The notes beneath the pieces are model-generated. The model saw nothing but the letters and a program-made list of their open reading frames with translations. It did no database searches and was not told where the DNA came from. A program made the translations under genes and the position numbers. 64,000 bases of DNA from an uncultured Pelagibacteraceae bacterium (GTDB lineage Bacteria; Pseudomonadota; Alphaproteobacteria; Pelagibacterales; Pelagibacteraceae): the NCBI GenBank assembly GCA_902628495.1, contig CACONH010000003.1:42487-106486 (forward strand), read 5' to 3'. Shown here one piece after another: positions 11,415-21,616 of the stretch (its first letter is position 1; every line of letters begins with the position of its first letter).

Positions 11415-12674
11415 CTAAATCTTAGAAATAACTTCCAAATTGTTCATATATGGTCTTAGAATATCAGGAATTAGAATAGACCCATCCTCTTGCTGATAGT
11501 TTTCTAATATTGCAATCAAAGTTCTCCCTACTGCAAGACCGCTACCATTTAGAGTGCCTAAGAATTCTTTTTCATTATTAGATTTTTTAAATCTAGCTTT
11601 CATTCTTCTAGCCTGAAAAGTTCCACATGTAGAGCAGCTAGAAATTTCTCTATAAATATTTTCTGATGGCAACCATACTTCTATATCATAAGTTTTTTGG
11701 GCGCTAAAACCCATATCTCCTGTGCAAAGTGTTATTACTCTGTATGGTAATTTAAGTTTATCTAATATTTTATAAGCTGAACTAGTCATCCTCTCAAGTT
11801 CATCTTTGCAATTAACTGGGTCAACAATACTAACTAACTCAACTTTATAAAATTGATGCTGCCTTATCATGCCTTTGGTGTCTTTTCCGTAACTCCCAGC
11901 TTCTTTTCTAAAACATGGTGTTGATGCAACAAATCTTAAAGGTAAATCAGAATGATTTAGTATGGTATCATTAACCATATTCGTTAATATTACTTCAGCA
12001 GTTGGTATTAGAAATTTTCTCCCAGATTTATTATCAAGTTTTATTTCAAATTGATCATCCTCAAATTTTGGCATTTGTCCTGTTCCAAACATACTATTTT
12101 CACTTGCAAATAATGGAGGAGAAATTTCTTTATAACCATTATCATTTATATGTGTATCAATCATAAAATTTGATATTGCTCTTTCCAATTGAGCTAATTT
12201 ATCTTTAACAAATACAAATCTTGATCCAGTTGTCTTGGTTGCTAATTCAAAATCAAGCATATTCAAATTTTCACCTAATTCGTAATGTGATTTGGGTTTA
12301 AATTTAAAATTAGGAATATTGCCACTTTTCTTTATTTCTTTATTAGATTTTTCATCTTTGCCAACAGGCACATCTTCAAGAGCTATATTGGGAATTTGAG
12401 ATAAAATTTGATTTAGCTTTTTACTTTCATTTAATTGATCTTCACTAATTTTATCTATTTTTTTAGATAAATCTTTCGATTTTGCAAATAAACTTTTGTC
12501 ATTTTGTTTTGAAAGGGCTTTTTTTTCTGATTCAAGTTTTTCTTTTTCTTGTATCAAAGATCTGTTTTTGGTGTCTAATTCTAAAATTTTATCAAGATTA
12601 ACTTCTGTATTCCTATTATTTACTTGTTTTTTAAATTCAGAAAAATTATTTCTAATATATTTAATATCATGCAT
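11415..12674 (-). CDS. serS: serine--tRNA ligase
   Basis: N-terminal coiled coil; TPCFRKEAGSYGKDTKGMIRQHQFYKVEL, REISSCSTCGTFQARRM, NGSGLAVGRTLIAILENYQ. Confidence 0.97.
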   Translation of the reverse strand: MHDIKYIRNNFSEFKKQVNNRNTEVNLDKILELDTKNRSLIQEKEKLESEKKALSKQNDKSLFAKSKDLSKKIDKISEDQLNESKKLNQILSQIPNIALEDVPVGKDEKSNKEIKKSGNIPNFKFKPKSHYELGENLNMLDFELATKTTGSRFVFVKDKLAQLERAISNFMIDTHINDNGYKEISPPLFASENSMFGTGQMPKFEDDQFEIKLDNKSGRKFLIPTAEVILTNMVNDTILNHSDLPLRFVASTPCFRKEAGSYGKDTKGMIRQHQFYKVELVSIVDPVNCKDELERMTSSAYKILDKLKLPYRVITLCTGDMGFSAQKTYDIEVWLPSENIYREISSCSTCGTFQARRMKARFKKSNNEKEFLGTLNGSGLAVGRTLIAILENYQQEDGSILIPDILRPYMNNLEVISKI

Positions 12675-13431
12675 CTTTTTTTTCTGCCTTTTTTTCTATA
12701 ACTTTTACAGATATTATTGATAATTCATACAATAATAACAATGGAACCGCTAATCCAATTTGAGTGACAGGATCTGGCGGAGTCAGTACAGCTGCAACGG
12801 CAAAAATAATAATCACAACATATTTACGTCTCTCTCTTAAAAAAATCGAATCAATAAATCCAATTCTTGCTAATAAAGATAGAATAACTGGAAGCTGAAA
12901 GCTTATACCAAAAGCAAATATTAACTTCATAACTAATGATAAGTATTCATTAACTTTAGCTTCAAGCTGTATAGGTAGGGCTGTTGTTAAACCAGTGCTT
13001 TCAAAAGAAAGAAAAAATTTAATAGCAAGAGGCATTATTAAATAATAAACAAGCATTCCACCTAATAAAAAAAGAATTGGTGTAAGAACCAGATAAGGCA
13101 TTAAAGCAGATTTTTCATGCTCATACAGACCCGGTGCAATGAATTTCCATATTTGAATTAAAATATATGGACAAGTTAAAAAGAATGCTGCGAAAAAAGC
13201 AACCTTGATATAAGTTAAAAAAGTTTCTTGTAACGCAGTAAATATTAATCTTCTTTCTATTTGACTATCTTTAACAGCTTCTGCATAAGGCGAAACTAGA
13301 AAACCATAAATCTCTTCAGAAAAAATGTAACATACAACAAATAAAATAGTTAAAAATATAAATGAGTGAATTAATCTTTTTCTTAATTCAGTTAAATGAC
13401 TTATGAATCCCTCTTCTTTATTTTCCTTCAT
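12667..13431 (-). CDS. tatC: Sec-independent protein translocase TatC
   Basis: SHLTELRKRLIHS, polytopic, AVLTPPDPVTQIGLAVPLLLLYELSI. Confidence 0.96.
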   Translation of the reverse strand: MKENKEEGFISHLTELRKRLIHSFIFLTILFVVCYIFSEEIYGFLVSPYAEAVKDSQIERRLIFTALQETFLTYIKVAFFAAFFLTCPYILIQIWKFIAPGLYEHEKSALMPYLVLTPILFLLGGMLVYYLIMPLAIKFFLSFESTGLTTALPIQLEAKVNEYLSLVMKLIFAFGISFQLPVILSLLARIGFIDSIFLRERRKYVVIIIFAVAAVLTPPDPVTQIGLAVPLLLLYELSIISVKVIEKKAEKKDA

Positions 13432-13672
13432 TTTTATCTACTTTTTTTTCTTCATTTTCACTCGGATTATTTATGTCAAAGGTTTGATTATTAATCTCAA
13501 TACTGTTTTCCTCCAAACTTGTCATTTCGTTTTGCAAGTTACTTACGTATCTTTTTACAGAACCAAACCAAGATCCAATTTTTTTCAACACGACAGGAAA
13601 ATCTTTAGGCCCAATTATTACAATTGAAAGACCGATTATTATAATAAGTTCTAGCCAGCCAATTTGTGGCAT
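13418..13672 (-). CDS. tatB: Tat translocase subunit TatB
   Basis: GWLELIIIIGLSIVIIGPKDFPVVLKKIGSW between tatC and tatA. Confidence 0.9.
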   Translation of the reverse strand: MPQIGWLELIIIIGLSIVIIGPKDFPVVLKKIGSWFGSVKRYVSNLQNEMTSLEENSIEINNQTFDINNPSENEEKKVDKNEGK

Positions 13673-13674
13673 TT

Positions 13675-13887
13675 TTATTCTTTATTTGGAGAGTCTTGAT
13701 TGTTGTTGTCTTCAGTATTTTCTGAAATATTTTTTGGTTTTTCCTCACCAGGATCAGTAGCCATCCCTTTTTTAAAACTCTTAATGCCTTTTGCAACATC
13801 TCCCATTAAGCTTGAAATTTTTCCTCTACCGAATAGAAGAACTACTAAGATAACTACGATTGCAATTTGCCAAAAACCTATACTCAT
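13675..13887 (-). CDS. tatA: Tat translocase subunit TatA
   Basis: [39 protein letters not shown]. Confidence 0.94.
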   Translation of the reverse strand: MSIGFWQIAIVVILVVLLFGRGKISSLMGDVAKGIKSFKKGMATDPGEEKPKNISENTEDNNNQDSPNKE

Positions 13888-13930
13888 AAATTATATATAA
13901 CCTCTTTGTAGCTGATTTTAAAGTAGAATT

Positions 13931-14626
13931 TTACTCTTTAGCGTCATCATTTAAGGTGCTATTGAGCATTTCGTCAATATTAGAATAAATATTTTCTTTT
14001 TTCTCATCTTGTTTTTCTTTGTAAAATTTTCCAGTTCCAAATATAGATGAGTCAATAGTTGAGCTGTCAATCAATCCTGCTGATCCTAGTTCATCAACGG
14101 TTGGTAAATCAGACAATTTTTGCAAATTAAAATGGCTCAAAAAATCCTCTGTAGTTCCATACTGTATTGGTTTGCCAGGAATTTCTTTTCTGCCCATTGG
14201 TTTTACCCAATTCAGCTCCATTAGAATATCAAGAGTATTTGTACCAAAAGCAACACCTCTAATTTCTTCTATTTCAGCTCTAGTTACCGGCTGGTGATAT
14301 ACAATAATTGATAGTGTTTCAATGGCAGCCTTTGAAAGTTTTTTCTCAACTGTTTTTTGTTTGGACATTAAAGACGACAAATTTGATGCTGTTCTAAATG
14401 ACCATTTATTTGAGATGCAAACTAAATTAATTCCCCTATTTTTATAAACATCTTCTAATTTTTTTAAAATTTTCTTAACATCAATTTTTTTTGAAATTCT
14501 ATCTTCTATGGTTTCTATTTCTAAAGGTTCTGCTGCTGCAAATAAAATAGCCTCAACTTCCCTCTCTCCAGTAGATAATTGGTCTGGAAATGAAATTACG
14601 TTATTTTTTTTCTTTTCGTTCTTCAT
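13931..14626 (-). CDS. scpB: segregation and condensation protein B
   Basis: EREVEAILFAAAEPLEI, KAAIETLSIIVYHQPVTRAEIEEIRGV. Confidence 0.95.
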   Translation of the reverse strand: MKNEKKKNNVISFPDQLSTGEREVEAILFAAAEPLEIETIEDRISKKIDVKKILKKLEDVYKNRGINLVCISNKWSFRTASNLSSLMSKQKTVEKKLSKAAIETLSIIVYHQPVTRAEIEEIRGVAFGTNTLDILMELNWVKPMGRKEIPGKPIQYGTTEDFLSHFNLQKLSDLPTVDELGSAGLIDSSTIDSSIFGTGKFYKEKQDEKKENIYSNIDEMLNSTLNDDAKE

Positions 14627-15360
14627 TTTTGTTTAATATAAATCTTATCAAATAATTTGTCTTGTTTTAAAATAACAGTCCCCTCTTTTACTAATTCTAA
14701 TGATCCAGCAAAAATACTAGCGCGTCCAGTTTTTTTTAAATTTGATTTTTTAAAGGCTTTCGGAATAATGTCCTCAAGGTTTTTCCAATCTTCTAGTTTT
14801 TTTATAATGCTTTTAATTAATTTTATACCTTCTTCTGTTGTGCAAACTGGTAATTTGGGAATATTCATTCTTTGAAAGTCCTTTTGCATGACAATTGCAG
14901 AATAAGTTTTTAGAAGTTCGTATAAAGATAATTTATATGTAGAACTATAAATAGAACGGATTCTACCTTTAATACCTCTTACAAAGATATCTTTTCCAAG
15001 TCTTTTTCTCTTAAGCATTTGATCAGACAGTAATCTTATTAATTCTAATTTTTTTAATTGTAATTTTAATCTTTCAGCAACTTCATGAACTTTAAACTCT
15101 TCTTCATCAGTTATTGGAAGTAGTAATTTTGATTTTAAATACGCAAGCCAAGTTGCCATAACTAAATATTCTGATGCAATATCTAAATTAATATCTTTAA
15201 CCTTATTAATATATTCTAAAAATTGATCAGCCAATAAAGTAATTGATATGTTTTCTAAATTAACTTTTTGAGATTTTGCTAAATCTAAAAGTAAATCTAA
15301 AGGACCATTAAATTGATCTAGATTTACCTGAAAACTGTTAGTTGAATCTTGATTCTCCAT
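14623..15360 (-). CDS. scpA: segregation and condensation protein A
   Basis: FNGPLDLLLDLAKSQKVNLENISI, EYLVMATWLAYLKSKLLLP. Confidence 0.95.
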   Translation of the reverse strand: MENQDSTNSFQVNLDQFNGPLDLLLDLAKSQKVNLENISITLLADQFLEYINKVKDINLDIASEYLVMATWLAYLKSKLLLPITDEEEFKVHEVAERLKLQLKKLELIRLLSDQMLKRKRLGKDIFVRGIKGRIRSIYSSTYKLSLYELLKTYSAIVMQKDFQRMNIPKLPVCTTEEGIKLIKSIIKKLEDWKNLEDIIPKAFKKSNLKKTGRASIFAGSLELVKEGTVILKQDKLFDKIYIKQK

Positions 15361-16312
15361 TGGACACTAGCTTATAATATTTATTTGTAATTTTTATTAT
15401 AAATTTACTCAATTTTGGTGAATTTTCTGCAACTATATGCATTTCTTTTAAATTAGCATTACAATGTAAAACTAAATCACAACCTGCGGTAAATGCTTTA
15501 ATAACATTATTTTTAATACCATATGGTAGAGCTTTCATTGATATATCATCTGACATTATTAAATTTTTGAAATTTATTTTATTTCTTATTAATTTAATTA
15601 TTTTTTTTGAATGAGTTACAGAATTTAGATTATCAATCTTTTTAAAAAGTAAATGGCCAGTCATAGCAAAAAGAGAGTTTTTATTTTTAAACGTCAAAAA
15701 ATCATTTTTTAGTAAATATTGATTGCTATTGTTTACAATTGGTAGTTTAAAGTGTGAGTCAACTTTGCCTAGGCCATGACCTGGTATATGTTTAATTACA
15801 GTAGCTATATTATTCTTATGAAATTGATTAATCGTAAAATTACCAAAAATATTAACTATTTTTTTATTTTTCGAAAATGATCTGTCGCCTATTACTTTAG
15901 AAGTTTTTTCTCGTGCTATATCTAGAACAGGCACAGTATTGATATTTATACCTAAGTTGTTCAATAAATAGCTTATTTGATCAATATAAATTTTATAATA
16001 AAGAAGTGATTTTTTTTTATTTTTTTTATACATATCACCAAAAAATTTTGAAGAATGTAATTTGGTATCTATTATTTTTTTAAGTCTATTAACTCTTCCA
16101 CCTTCTTCATCAATAAGAATGGGGTAGTTTTGATCTTTAAATATCTTTTTAATTGATTGGACCAGCTTTTTGGTCTGATCTAAACTTTTAATATTTCTCT
16201 CAAATAATATTATTCCCCATGGTTTATATTTTTTAAGAAATAAAATTTCTTTATTTGACAAATTTGTGGATTTCAAACCAGATATAAATGCCCTCTTTTG
16301 ACTAATCTTCAT
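15338..16312 (-). CDS. nagZ: beta-N-acetylhexosaminidase (GH3 family)
   Basis: ILIDEEGGRVNRL, VIKHIPGHGLGKVDSH, MSDDISMKAL GH3 motifs. Confidence 0.92.
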   Translation of the reverse strand: MKISQKRAFISGLKSTNLSNKEILFLKKYKPWGIILFERNIKSLDQTKKLVQSIKKIFKDQNYPILIDEEGGRVNRLKKIIDTKLHSSKFFGDMYKKNKKKSLLYYKIYIDQISYLLNNLGININTVPVLDIAREKTSKVIGDRSFSKNKKIVNIFGNFTINQFHKNNIATVIKHIPGHGLGKVDSHFKLPIVNNSNQYLLKNDFLTFKNKNSLFAMTGHLLFKKIDNLNSVTHSKKIIKLIRNKINFKNLIMSDDISMKALPYGIKNNVIKAFTAGCDLVLHCNANLKEMHIVAENSPKLSKFIIKITNKYYKLVSNGESRFN

Positions 16313-16562
16313 TTTTGATCAGGTCCCAAAATGATAATTTTTTTTCCTTATTTTCTTTTTCGTCAATATATTCAATAATATTATCGGTATCACTATCTAA
16401 CTTTATTAAGCTATTTTTCTTTAAATCTAATTTTGAGTCTAGATTGTTAATTGATTTATAATATTTTTTTTCAAACTCATCAGATATGTAGTATTTAACA
16501 GTAAAAAAAATAAATAAAGAAATTATAAATACGAAAAAAATATATTTAATTTCTTTAATCAT
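16302..16562 (-). CDS. small hypothetical protein with one N-terminal transmembrane helix
   Basis: 86-aa ORF tightly packed between argS and nagZ with start/stop overlaps; hydrophobic N-terminus and charged C-terminus. Confidence 0.7.
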   Translation of the reverse strand: MIKEIKYIFFVFIISLFIFFTVKYYISDEFEKKYYKSINNLDSKLDLKKNSLIKLDSDTDNIIEYIDEKENKEKKLSFWDLIKNED

Positions 16563-18283
16563 TACATGGTTTCCGGCGTCTCTACATCTAATATTTTCAT
16601 TCCAGTGCCAATAGTTTTTAAAACACTATTTAATAGAACCGCTTTATTTTTATTTAATTTTTTACTCTTATCTAAAAACCTCATAGACTCATTATCTTTT
16701 CCCATATTCCAATATGAATGAAATAAAGCTGACAGTTGATATAAATAGATAGGTATTCTGTGTGGTTCTAGTTTTTGTGAGGATACCTCTACACATTTAG
16801 GCCATTCAGAAATTTTATTTATTATTTTTATTTCTTCATCATTAAATTCATAATCTTTCTCTACTTCAATTATGTCATTTTCTATTTTTTCATCAGCATT
16901 TTTAAAAACAGAACAGATCCTTGCATAACAATATTGAACATAATACAGGGGGTTATCTTTTGATTTCTCTTTAACTTTTTCAAAATCAAACTCTAATTGA
17001 ACATCATTACTTCTGCTCAACATTATAAATCGAGTTGCATCCTTACCTACCTCGTTAACTAAATCATCAACAATTATATAATCACCTTTTCTTTTTGACA
17101 TTTTGAAGGGTTTGCCGTCTTTAATCAATTTTACAAGTTGAGTAACTTTACAAATTAGATTTTTCTTTTTATTAGAGAGAGCATCTACAACAGAATTAAT
17201 TCTTTTAATATAACCAGCATGGTCTGCACCAAGAATATTTATGTATTCATCAAAATTTCTTTTTAATTTGTTGTTGTGATAAGCAATGTCGCCAGCAAAA
17301 TATGTCCAAGAATTATCACTTTTTGTTAAAGCTCTATCTTTATCGTCACCATAATTTGTAGATTTAAATAGTAGCTGCTCTCTTTCAACCCATTTAAACT
17401 TATCTTCACCTTCAGGCGCCTCTATCTTGCCTTTAAATACTAAATTATTCTTTTTTAAATTATCTATAGCTTCATCAACTTCTTTTGAATTAATAATATT
17501 ATTTTCACTTACAAAATTATCGTGAACAACACCTAAAGAATTTAGATTTTTTTTTATTATTTCTAAAGAAGCAACAACACTCAATTTAGAGAGTTCATCT
17601 GAAATTTTTTCATAATTTTCATAATTCTTAATAGAATTTTTACTAATAATTTGTTCTGCTATTTCAATTATGTAATCTCCTGGATATAAATTTTCATCCT
17701 TAGGGTATTCTTCATTAAATAATTTTTCCTTAATTCTAAAGTATACAGATAGAGAAAAGTTTTTGATCTGATTACCGTGATCGTTAACATAATATTCTTT
17801 TGTAACTTTATGATCACAAAATTTTAAAAGATTGCACAAAGCATCTCCATATATAGCACCACGACAATGACCTACATGTAAGGGACCTGTTGGATTAGCA
17901 GAAACAAATTCAAGTAAATAATTTTTTTTATCATTTTTAAGACTTGATCCATATTTTTGATCATTGAGCATTTTTGTTAAAAAAGTATTCCAAAATTTCT
18001 TAACAAATTTTATATTAACAAAACCTGGTTTAACAAACTCAATATTTTCTATATCTTTATCATTTTTTAGATCATCTAAATTAAGTTGTTTGTAAATCTC
18101 AGTTGGTGGTATTTTATTTAATGAGGAAAGAACCATACAGACATTTGTTGATATATCGGCTTTAAATTTAGCAGGAGCTGTATCTACGTTAATACCTGAT
18201 AAATTTTGAGGAATTTTTAAATTAGCAGAATTATTAGTAACTATATTTTTAATTTTGTTAAGATATATGTCGAAAATGTTCAT
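16562..18283 (-). CDS. argS: arginine--tRNA ligase
   Basis: EFVSANPTGPLHVGHCRGAIYGD signature, KMSKRKGDYI, DALART-like C-terminus. Confidence 0.97.
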   Translation of the reverse strand: MNIFDIYLNKIKNIVTNNSANLKIPQNLSGINVDTAPAKFKADISTNVCMVLSSLNKIPPTEIYKQLNLDDLKNDKDIENIEFVKPGFVNIKFVKKFWNTFLTKMLNDQKYGSSLKNDKKNYLLEFVSANPTGPLHVGHCRGAIYGDALCNLLKFCDHKVTKEYYVNDHGNQIKNFSLSVYFRIKEKLFNEEYPKDENLYPGDYIIEIAEQIISKNSIKNYENYEKISDELSKLSVVASLEIIKKNLNSLGVVHDNFVSENNIINSKEVDEAIDNLKKNNLVFKGKIEAPEGEDKFKWVEREQLLFKSTNYGDDKDRALTKSDNSWTYFAGDIAYHNNKLKRNFDEYINILGADHAGYIKRINSVVDALSNKKKNLICKVTQLVKLIKDGKPFKMSKRKGDYIIVDDLVNEVGKDATRFIMLSRSNDVQLEFDFEKVKEKSKDNPLYYVQYCYARICSVFKNADEKIENDIIEVEKDYEFNDEEIKIINKISEWPKCVEVSSQKLEPHRIPIYLYQLSALFHSYWNMGKDNESMRFLDKSKKLNKNKAVLLNSVLKTIGTGMKILDVETPETM

Positions 18284-19389
18284 TTTAAATTATTGTAAAG
18301 GTTTATAGCATATCTGTCTGTCATTCCTGAAATAAAATCAGAAACAGATCTAAACTTATCCTTATTTATTTTTTGGTTTTTAATAAATTTTTTTGGATTT
18401 TTACAAATATAAGCAAATAAATATTTTATAATTTTTTGGCCTTTAGTATTTTTAGATAATACTTTTTTATTATTATACATTTTAACTCTTAAAAATTTTT
18501 TAATTTCACTATCGATTTGTTGAAAATTTTCAGAAAAATTTATTATTTTAGAATTATTTTTTTTAATATCTCTCAAATTTTTAATTTTATGCTTCTTGAG
18601 ATTTTTTTTACTGTTAGAAATAATATCTTTTACCATTAAATCTATTGAATCTCTTATTATTTGATAAATTAAAATTTTATTTTTTTTAACATTTTTATAT
18701 CTTTTAAAAATTTCTTTAAAAAAATTTATCTCTAAAATTTCCTCGAGTTTAAATAAATTTGCGTTTAATCCATCTTGAATATCATGATTATTATAAGCTA
18801 TATCGTCAGAGATATTTGAAATTTGTGACTCTAAAGATGAATATTGATTAAAATTAAATTTATTTTTTAAATTTTTAATACCTATTATACTATTTACTCT
18901 ACTGACATTGAATATAGGTCCATTATGTTTTAATAACCCATCTAAAGTTTCAAATGTTAAATTAAGACCTTTAAATTTTAAATATTTATTCTCAAGAAAC
19001 ATTACTATTCTTAAAGTTTGTAAGTTATGATCAAAACCTCCGTGATTAATCATGCACTCTTTTAGGCTATTTTCTCCAGCGTGACCAAATGGTGTATGAC
19101 CAAGATCATGAGCAAGACTTAGTGTTTCCGCAAGATCATCATTTAATTTCAAATACTTTGCAATTGATCTTGCTATCTGTGAAACCTCAATTGAATGAGT
19201 GATTCTGGTTCTAAAGTGATCACCTTCTGTATTAACAAAAACCTGTGTCTTATGCTTAAGTCTTCTAAAAGAGGCAGAGTGAATTATCCTATCTCTATCT
19301 CTTTGAAATGGCGTTCTGTATGAGCTATTTTTCTCATTAAAAAATCTTCCAGTTGACTTAAATTGTCCAAGTTTTTTGAAATTATTCAT
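18280..19389 (-). CDS. dgt: deoxyguanosinetriphosphate triphosphohydrolase-like HD protein
   Basis: RTPFQRDRDRIIHSASFRRLKHKTQV, HSIEVSQIAR, LAHDLGHTPFGHAGE. Confidence 0.95.
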   Translation of the reverse strand: MNNFKKLGQFKSTGRFFNEKNSSYRTPFQRDRDRIIHSASFRRLKHKTQVFVNTEGDHFRTRITHSIEVSQIARSIAKYLKLNDDLAETLSLAHDLGHTPFGHAGENSLKECMINHGGFDHNLQTLRIVMFLENKYLKFKGLNLTFETLDGLLKHNGPIFNVSRVNSIIGIKNLKNKFNFNQYSSLESQISNISDDIAYNNHDIQDGLNANLFKLEEILEINFFKEIFKRYKNVKKNKILIYQIIRDSIDLMVKDIISNSKKNLKKHKIKNLRDIKKNNSKIINFSENFQQIDSEIKKFLRVKMYNNKKVLSKNTKGQKIIKYLFAYICKNPKKFIKNQKINKDKFRSVSDFISGMTDRYAINLYNNLK

Positions 19390-19439
19390 ACTTTAAAAAA
19401 GGTAAATTATAATTATATTACTATTAACAGCCTTACGAG

Positions 19440-19757
19440 ATGATTAAAGAAATTAAATTTACTGATAATGCGATAAAACAAATAAACCATTTGTTATCAA
19501 AAAAGGAAAAAGGATCTTTTTTTAGAATCGCTATCAAGGGTGGTGGGTGTTCTGGTTTCCAATACAATTTTTCCGTTGATACTGAAAAAGAGGATGATGA
19601 TATTCAATATAACAATATTCTAATTGATAAAACATCAGCTGATTTATTAAAAGGATCAGAAGTTGACTTTGTTAAAGAATTAATTGGTGAACAATTTAAA
19701 ATTAGCAATCCACAAAGTAAATCATCTTGTGGTTGTGGTGTCTCTTTCTCTCTATAA
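19440..19757 (+). CDS. A-type iron-sulfur cluster assembly/insertion protein (ErpA/IscA family)
   Basis: FRIAIKGGGCSGFQYNF and C-terminal SSCGCGVSFSL (conserved Cys and CxC). Confidence 0.93.
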   Translation: MIKEIKFTDNAIKQINHLLSKKEKGSFFRIAIKGGGCSGFQYNFSVDTEKEDDDIQYNNILIDKTSADLLKGSEVDFVKELIGEQFKISNPQSKSSCGCGVSFSL

Positions 19758-20533
19758 TGATAATAAGCTCTTGGAATGTTAATTCTGTAAGAGCTAGAAT
19801 AAATAATATTAAAGAATATCTTAAAAAATCTTCTCCTGACATTGTAATGATGCAGGAAATAAAAACTGAAGAAAAAAATTATCCTTTTGATGAATTTAAA
19901 AGCCTTAAGTATGAAAGTTATGTTTTTGGACAAAAAAGTTACAATGGTGTTGCCTTCATATCAAAGGATAAATTAAACAATATAAAACAAAATATCTTTA
20001 AAGATAAAATGAAACAATCGAGAATAATTTCAGGCGAATTAACTCATAAAAAGAAAAAAATTAATTTAATAAATATTTATACTCCAAATGGAAATCCAGT
20101 AGATACAGAAAAGTATGATTATAAATTATATTGGTTAGATAATTTTATAAAAACAATAAAAAAAAATTTGAAAGAAAATAATAATATTATTATAGGAGGA
20201 GATTTTAATATTATTCCTGCTGCTGAAGATGTTCATAATCCAAAATCATATGAAAACGATGCTCTGTTTAGATTAGAAATAAGGAAAAGATTTAGAGAAA
20301 TAATCAATTTAGGTTTCTTTGACACGTATAGATACATTTATCCTGACAAAGAAGGCTATACTTTTTGGGATTATATGAGTGGAGCATGGCAAAAAAATAA
20401 TGGTATGAGAATTGATCATTTTTTAGTCTCAAGCTCTTTAATAGATAGTATTAAAGATGTTAAGATAAATAAATATCCAAGAGGAAGAGAGAAACCCTCA
20501 GATCATACACCTATAGAAATAACAATCGATTAA
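19757..20533 (+). CDS. xthA: exodeoxyribonuclease III
   Basis: MIISSWNVNSVRARI, MMQEIKTEE, GGDFNIIPAAEDVHNPK, MRIDHFLVS. The ORF track starts at 19727, but the Met at 19757 (1-nt overlap with the upstream stop) fits the family N-terminus. Confidence 0.95.
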   Translation: MIISSWNVNSVRARINNIKEYLKKSSPDIVMMQEIKTEEKNYPFDEFKSLKYESYVFGQKSYNGVAFISKDKLNNIKQNIFKDKMKQSRIISGELTHKKKKINLINIYTPNGNPVDTEKYDYKLYWLDNFIKTIKKNLKENNNIIIGGDFNIIPAAEDVHNPKSYENDALFRLEIRKRFREIINLGFFDTYRYIYPDKEGYTFWDYMSGAWQKNNGMRIDHFLVSSSLIDSIKDVKINKYPRGREKPSDHTPIEITID

Positions 20534-20539
20534 ATTTAA

Positions 20540-21535
20540 TTAAGAACAATCCTTTAATGCGTTAGACATATCTTCAATTAAATTAAAATACATATTTTTA
20601 CTTTTATTTATAGTTGCACCTAATGGATCAAGAACGCCAGTTTTAACACCTGTATCACTTGCAATAGATTTAATTATCGCTGGGTTAAATTGAGGCTCTG
20701 AAAATATACATTTTACTTTTTTCTCTTCGATAACTTCTCTAATTTCTGATAATTGTTCAGCACCTGGCATGACGTCTGGGTTAACTGTTAAAGCGCCTAT
20801 AACAGATAGACCAAATCTTTTTTCAAAATATTGGTAAGCATCATGAAAGACAACAAAGCTTGCATTTTTATTTAGATCTTTTTTTATAGTGCTAGTTAAA
20901 TTATCTAAATCTTTTAAAAGCTTTTTAGAATTTGCTTTATAAGCCGAGCTATTATCAGCATCTATTTTAACTAACTGATTTGTAATTTTTTTAACAATAA
21001 CTTTTGCATTTAAAGGATCTAGCCAAATATGTGGATCATATTCCCCATGCGCGTGGCCATGCTCATCATGACCGTGATCGTCGTGACCTTCTTCTTTTTC
21101 TGCATGTTCATCATGATCATCTTCTTTTTTACCATGTTCATCGTGTCCATGATCATCATGACCTTCAAAAATGTTTTTTTCTCTAAATTTTAATTTCTTT
21201 AATCCACTTTGTTCTAATAAAGGAAAAATTACTGAATTTTTTGGTATTGATTTTAAAGCTGTCGGTAAAAAACTCTCTAAATCCTCACCTACCCAAATAA
21301 CTAAATCAGCTTTTTGAAGCATCTTTGCATGTGAAGGTTTTATCTGAAAATTATGTGGTGATGCAACTCCATCGATAATTAAACCGGGTTCACCCACCCC
21401 TTCCATAATATAGCTTGTTAGTGAATGTAGAGGTTTAATAGATGTAACTACATTAATATCTGCTTTAACAGGCGCAAAGACTAAAAGAATGCTAATAAAT
21501 GGTGTTAATAATAAATTTTTGCTAATATTTTTCAT
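20540..21535 (-). CDS. znuA: zinc ABC transporter substrate-binding protein
   Basis: TSIKPLHSLTSYIMEGVGEP, His/Asp-rich loop, EYDPHIWLDPLNAK, FHDAYQYFEKRFG. Confidence 0.95.
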   Translation of the reverse strand: MKNISKNLLLTPFISILLVFAPVKADINVVTSIKPLHSLTSYIMEGVGEPGLIIDGVASPHNFQIKPSHAKMLQKADLVIWVGEDLESFLPTALKSIPKNSVIFPLLEQSGLKKLKFREKNIFEGHDDHGHDEHGKKEDDHDEHAEKEEGHDDHGHDEHGHAHGEYDPHIWLDPLNAKVIVKKITNQLVKIDADNSSAYKANSKKLLKDLDNLTSTIKKDLNKNASFVVFHDAYQYFEKRFGLSVIGALTVNPDVMPGAEQLSEIREVIEEKKVKCIFSEPQFNPAIIKSIASDTGVKTGVLDPLGATINKSKNMYFNLIEDMSNALKDCS

Positions 21536-21557
21536 GATAAATACCTTTTTCTATTAT

Positions 21558-21588
21558 TGTTATATTATAACAATGTTATAATATAACA
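21558..21588. promoter_or_regulatory. tandem Zur-box palindromes in the znuA/znuC divergent promoter
   Basis: TGTTATATTATAACA (21558-21572), one A, TGTTATAATATAACA (21574-21588). Each is a perfect 7-1-7 palindrome resembling the TGTTATANTATAACA Zur operator. Confidence 0.9.
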
Positions 21589-21616
21589 AATAATAAATTA
21601 CAAGTATTTTTTTAAT

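Noticed and set aside
19604-19933. 109-aa minus-strand ORF across the erpA/xthA junction
   Set aside because: Opposite two well-supported genes and compositionally biased; spurious.
21004-21186. His-rich 60-aa plus-strand ORF (HHDHDRRDLLLFLHVHHDH...)
   Set aside because: Antisense shadow of the znuA HDDHGHDEH loop; GAT/CAT codons read as ATG/ATC-like codons on the opposite strand. No RBS or independent support.
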